The translations under genes and the position numbers were made by a program. From CAVQGZ01 sp964356295 (GTDB lineage: Bacteria; Actinomycetota; Actinomycetes; Jiangellales; Jiangellaceae), in contig CAYHHE010000036.1 in the NCBI GenBank assembly GCA_964356295.1, forward strand, positions 1 through 25,477: DNA of 25,477 bases. Reading direction: 5' to 3'. Positions 23,618-25,477 of the stretch are shown one piece after another. The notes beneath the pieces were generated by a model. It saw nothing but the letters and a program-made list of their open reading frames with translations. It made no database searches and was not told the origin of the DNA. The first letter of the stretch is position 1. Each line of letters opens with the position of its first letter.

Positions 23618-25201
23618 TCAGGTCGCGATGGTGAACGTGGCGATGATCTGGTCGAGGGCCCCGAAGTCAGCATCGGTGACCAGCTGGACCTCCAGGAGGG
23701 CGGTGAACTCGCCGCCGACGGGCTGGGCGACGATGACGGCGTAGCCGGTCGCCGTTCCCCCGCAGTCGACGTAGTACTGGGCTCGCCCGGTGTACAGGCC
23801 GTCGTCGTAGTCCTCGCGCCCGGCGTCGGTGCACTGGGCGGAGATGTCGGATGAGAACTCGTTCAGCAGTGAGTCAAGGTCCAGTCCGAGGTCGAGGTCG
23901 AGTGCCGTCAGGGAGACACCTGGGACGTCCCACGACTGGGTGAACTGCGCAAGGTCGGGGGCCGCCTGCACGTTCGGCAGAGTCGTCTGGTCGTCGAGGA
24001 CGAGGGGGGCGCCGTCCACCTGCCCCCATTCGGCAGGCACCTCGAGCGAGATCGTCCCCGAGTCGTCGGTGATCGGGACGAAGGCGGAGTACGCGGCGCC
24101 GCCCCCGAGTCCTCCGATCTGGCCCTCCGCGGCGGTTCCGAGCGACTCGAACGGCGTCAGCTCGTCCCCGTTGAACTCTCCCTTCAGCCGGACGCCTTCA
24201 TCGAGCCGAAGTACTTGGACGGCGAGCTTGTCGCCGGGTGTCTTGGTGTCGAGGACCGCGCAGTAGTCGGCCATGGTCCCGTCAACGCCCATGGACAGGC
24301 CTTCGATCTTCTCGATGATGTCCCCACCCTGCAGCGATACCTCACCCGCGGGGCTGTTCGTGTCGACGGAGGCGACCCAGATGCCCGCCACGCCGGCTTC
24401 CTCGTCAAGCACCGCCTGGCCGTTGACCCCCAGTGAGTCGACGTCGCCGTTGCGCAGCTCAGCAGCGACGGGCTCGGCCAAGGGGGCCGGGATCGCGAAG
24501 AACTGCGAGGTTCCGGTGCCCGGGTCGCCGCCGGCGTAGTTGACACCGATGACTCGACCCGTGATGGGGTCGAGGAGGGGGCCGCCGGAGCTGCCCGGCT
24601 GGATGTTTGCGTCGTGCTCGATGACCTGCTCCACCGACGCCCAGTCGGTGTCCCCGCTGGCTTCGGCCTTCGAGATGATCCCGCTCGTCAGGGTGTACTC
24701 GGGGTCTCCCAGCGGGAACCCGGCGGCCCGCACGTCGCGGCCCGCGCGTATCTCCTCGGCATCCCACTCGAGGAAGGGGTACCCGTCGCCCTCGAGGTCG
24801 ATGACGGCGAGGTCGTTGCACTCCGACACTCCCAGCACCTTCGCGCTGACCGGGTCGTCGGACCCACCCACGAACACCTCGAGGGTCGCCGCGCCGGTCA
24901 CGACGTGGTTGTTGGTCACCGCGATGCCGTCCGGGTCGATGATGAACCCGCTCCCGCTGCCGGCGCCTTCGACCTCCTGGTAGGTGGCCAGGGACTCGCC
25001 CGGCTGGACGAAGGTCCCACGCGCGACGATGCGGATGACTGCCCCCTGGACGTCCTCGAGGTTGTCCACGCCGTTCGCCCCGGCACGGCCCGTCGGTGCC
25101 GGGGTCTGCGCTGCGTCGCTGCCACCCTCGTCCCCGCAGCCGGACGCCACGAGGGTGAGCAGCGCTATCAGCGCAGCTGCCGCGCGCACCCTGCTGGTCA
25201 C
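23618..25201 (-). CDS. lipoprotein trypsin-like serine protease with PDZ domain
   Basis: 527 residues. A lipoprotein signal (hydrophobic 7-20, lipobox LVASGC with C22) exports and anchors it outside the membrane. The protease domain (about 45-245) has H99 (VTNNHVV), D130 (CNDLAVIDL) and S205 (QPGSSGGPLL); a PDZ domain (about 255-345) follows as in HtrA/DegP. The last ~155 residues (370-527), with acidic repeats around 434-443 and cysteines C457 and C480 possibly paired, resemble no family I recognise. GTG 25201 with GAGG 5 bases upstream. It stands alone, convergent with the Fic-like gene. It is distinct from MarP; DegP-like quality control or sensing of envelope stress is likely. Confidence 0.88.
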   Translation of the reverse strand: MTSRVRAAAALIALLTLVASGCGDEGGSDAAQTPAPTGRAGANGVDNLEDVQGAVIRIVARGTFVQPGESLATYQEVEGAGSGSGFIIDPDGIAVTNNHVVTGAATLEVFVGGSDDPVSAKVLGVSECNDLAVIDLEGDGYPFLEWDAEEIRAGRDVRAAGFPLGDPEYTLTSGIISKAEASGDTDWASVEQVIEHDANIQPGSSGGPLLDPITGRVIGVNYAGGDPGTGTSQFFAIPAPLAEPVAAELRNGDVDSLGVNGQAVLDEEAGVAGIWVASVDTNSPAGEVSLQGGDIIEKIEGLSMGVDGTMADYCAVLDTKTPGDKLAVQVLRLDEGVRLKGEFNGDELTPFESLGTAAEGQIGGLGGGAAYSAFVPITDDSGTISLEVPAEWGQVDGAPLVLDDQTTLPNVQAAPDLAQFTQSWDVPGVSLTALDLDLGLDLDSLLNEFSSDISAQCTDAGREDYDDGLYTGRAQYYVDCGGTATGYAVIVAQPVGGEFTALLEVQLVTDADFGALDQIIATFTIAT

Positions 25202-25418
25202 GTCTGCCTCACCAAGGACATCGATTCGGGTCGTGCCATGCGATCCCCTCCCCCTGACCAGCGATCCATCGACAAGACTCTGCCAAGGACGCCCGACAGA
25301 TCCGGGGTCGTGCGCCCCAGTTCTGGGAGCCGATAGCCCCGCATCCGCCGCGCTGCGATCTCACTGCCCGGGGCCCGAGGAGTGCCTCGCGGCCGCTTGA
25401 CGGGTTGGCCCCCGGCTG

Positions 25419-25466
25419 CTTGGCGAGGCGTACAGGGACGTGACTGGGCTCCTATGCCTCGCCAAG
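25419..25466. repeat. inverted repeat (CTTGGCGAGGC / GCCTCGCCAAG)
   Basis: An 11-bp perfect inverted repeat at 25419-25429 and 25456-25466 with a 26-base loop; agreement continues loosely on both sides (TTGGCGAGGC then any base then TA). It looks like a REP-type intergenic palindrome or a large hairpin. The surrounding 25202-25477 region has no supported gene; its minus-strand open frame lacks coding character. Confidence 0.55.
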
Positions 25467-25477
25467 TACCCATGAGC

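Noticed and set aside
25198..25473. 91-residue minus-strand gene upstream of the protease
   Set aside because: Overlaps the protease start by 4 bases but is Arg/Pro/Gly-rich with no motif; it spans the inverted repeat and carries no ribosome binding site that I can see.

Overview
The window is very GC-rich (strong G/C bias at third codon positions, many GTG starts, almost no intergenic space) and every recognisable protein has its closest look-alike in Actinomycetota. Two gene strings recall the Mycobacterium tuberculosis Rv3667-Rv3679 neighbourhood (from memory): DUF4177 / RidA / MBL-fold hydrolase / Crp / nth / Nudix / MarP / EphE-like / holin-like protein, and acs further along. A soil- or marine-type free-living actinomycete chromosome is the best reading; I cannot name the genus. 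No tRNA, rRNA, insertion sequence, prophage or CRISPR array was seen.

Layout. 1-120 is a G-homopolymer-rich stretch that looks like a contig-end artefact. 145-2488 (+) is a compact operon: DUF4177, RidA, NUDT19-like Nudix hydrolase, MBL-fold hydrolase. 2469-3134 (-) is the Crp regulator, convergent with and overlapping the MBL gene. 3232-5857 (+) is an operon of endonuclease III, CoA-pyrophosphatase-type Nudix and the periplasmic serine protease MarP. 5859-10441 (-) carries an EphE-like alpha/beta hydrolase lacking its nucleophile, a holin-like membrane protein, NhaA, an NhaD/ArsB-type ion transporter and a CBS-pair protein coupled to it. 10542-13854 (+) is glpK-glpD (glycerol catabolism). 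13864-22673 (-) is an acetate-utilisation block: acs at the end, and upstream a tightly coupled operon of a LytS-type histidine kinase, LytTR response regulator, DUF485 protein, ActP-type acetate/solute symporter, DUF294-type nucleotidyltransferase and a membrane-anchored PAS/DEDDh exonuclease. 22717-23430 (+) is a degenerate Fic-like protein transcribed divergently from the kinase. 23618-25201 (-) is a lipoprotein trypsin-like/PDZ protease. The right end carries an inverted repeat and no supported gene.

How the genes work together. The kinase/regulator pair is placed to sense a carboxylate or a metabolic signal and to control its own operon (uptake by ActP/DUF485) and possibly acs, which turns acetate into acetyl-CoA. 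The nucleotidyltransferase and the sensor-exonuclease have no assigned role in this pathway; their cotranscription with the symporter is the most interesting undescribed feature here. NhaA, the NhaD-like carrier and the CBS protein form a Na+/H+ homeostasis group. MarP, the CoA-pyrophosphatase, endonuclease III and Crp form a conserved stress/maintenance group. Most genes within operons are joined by 4-base GTGA/ATGA stop-start overlaps, and six transcription-unit starts show a TAnnnT box 6-8 bases before the start codon, which suggests leaderless mRNAs.
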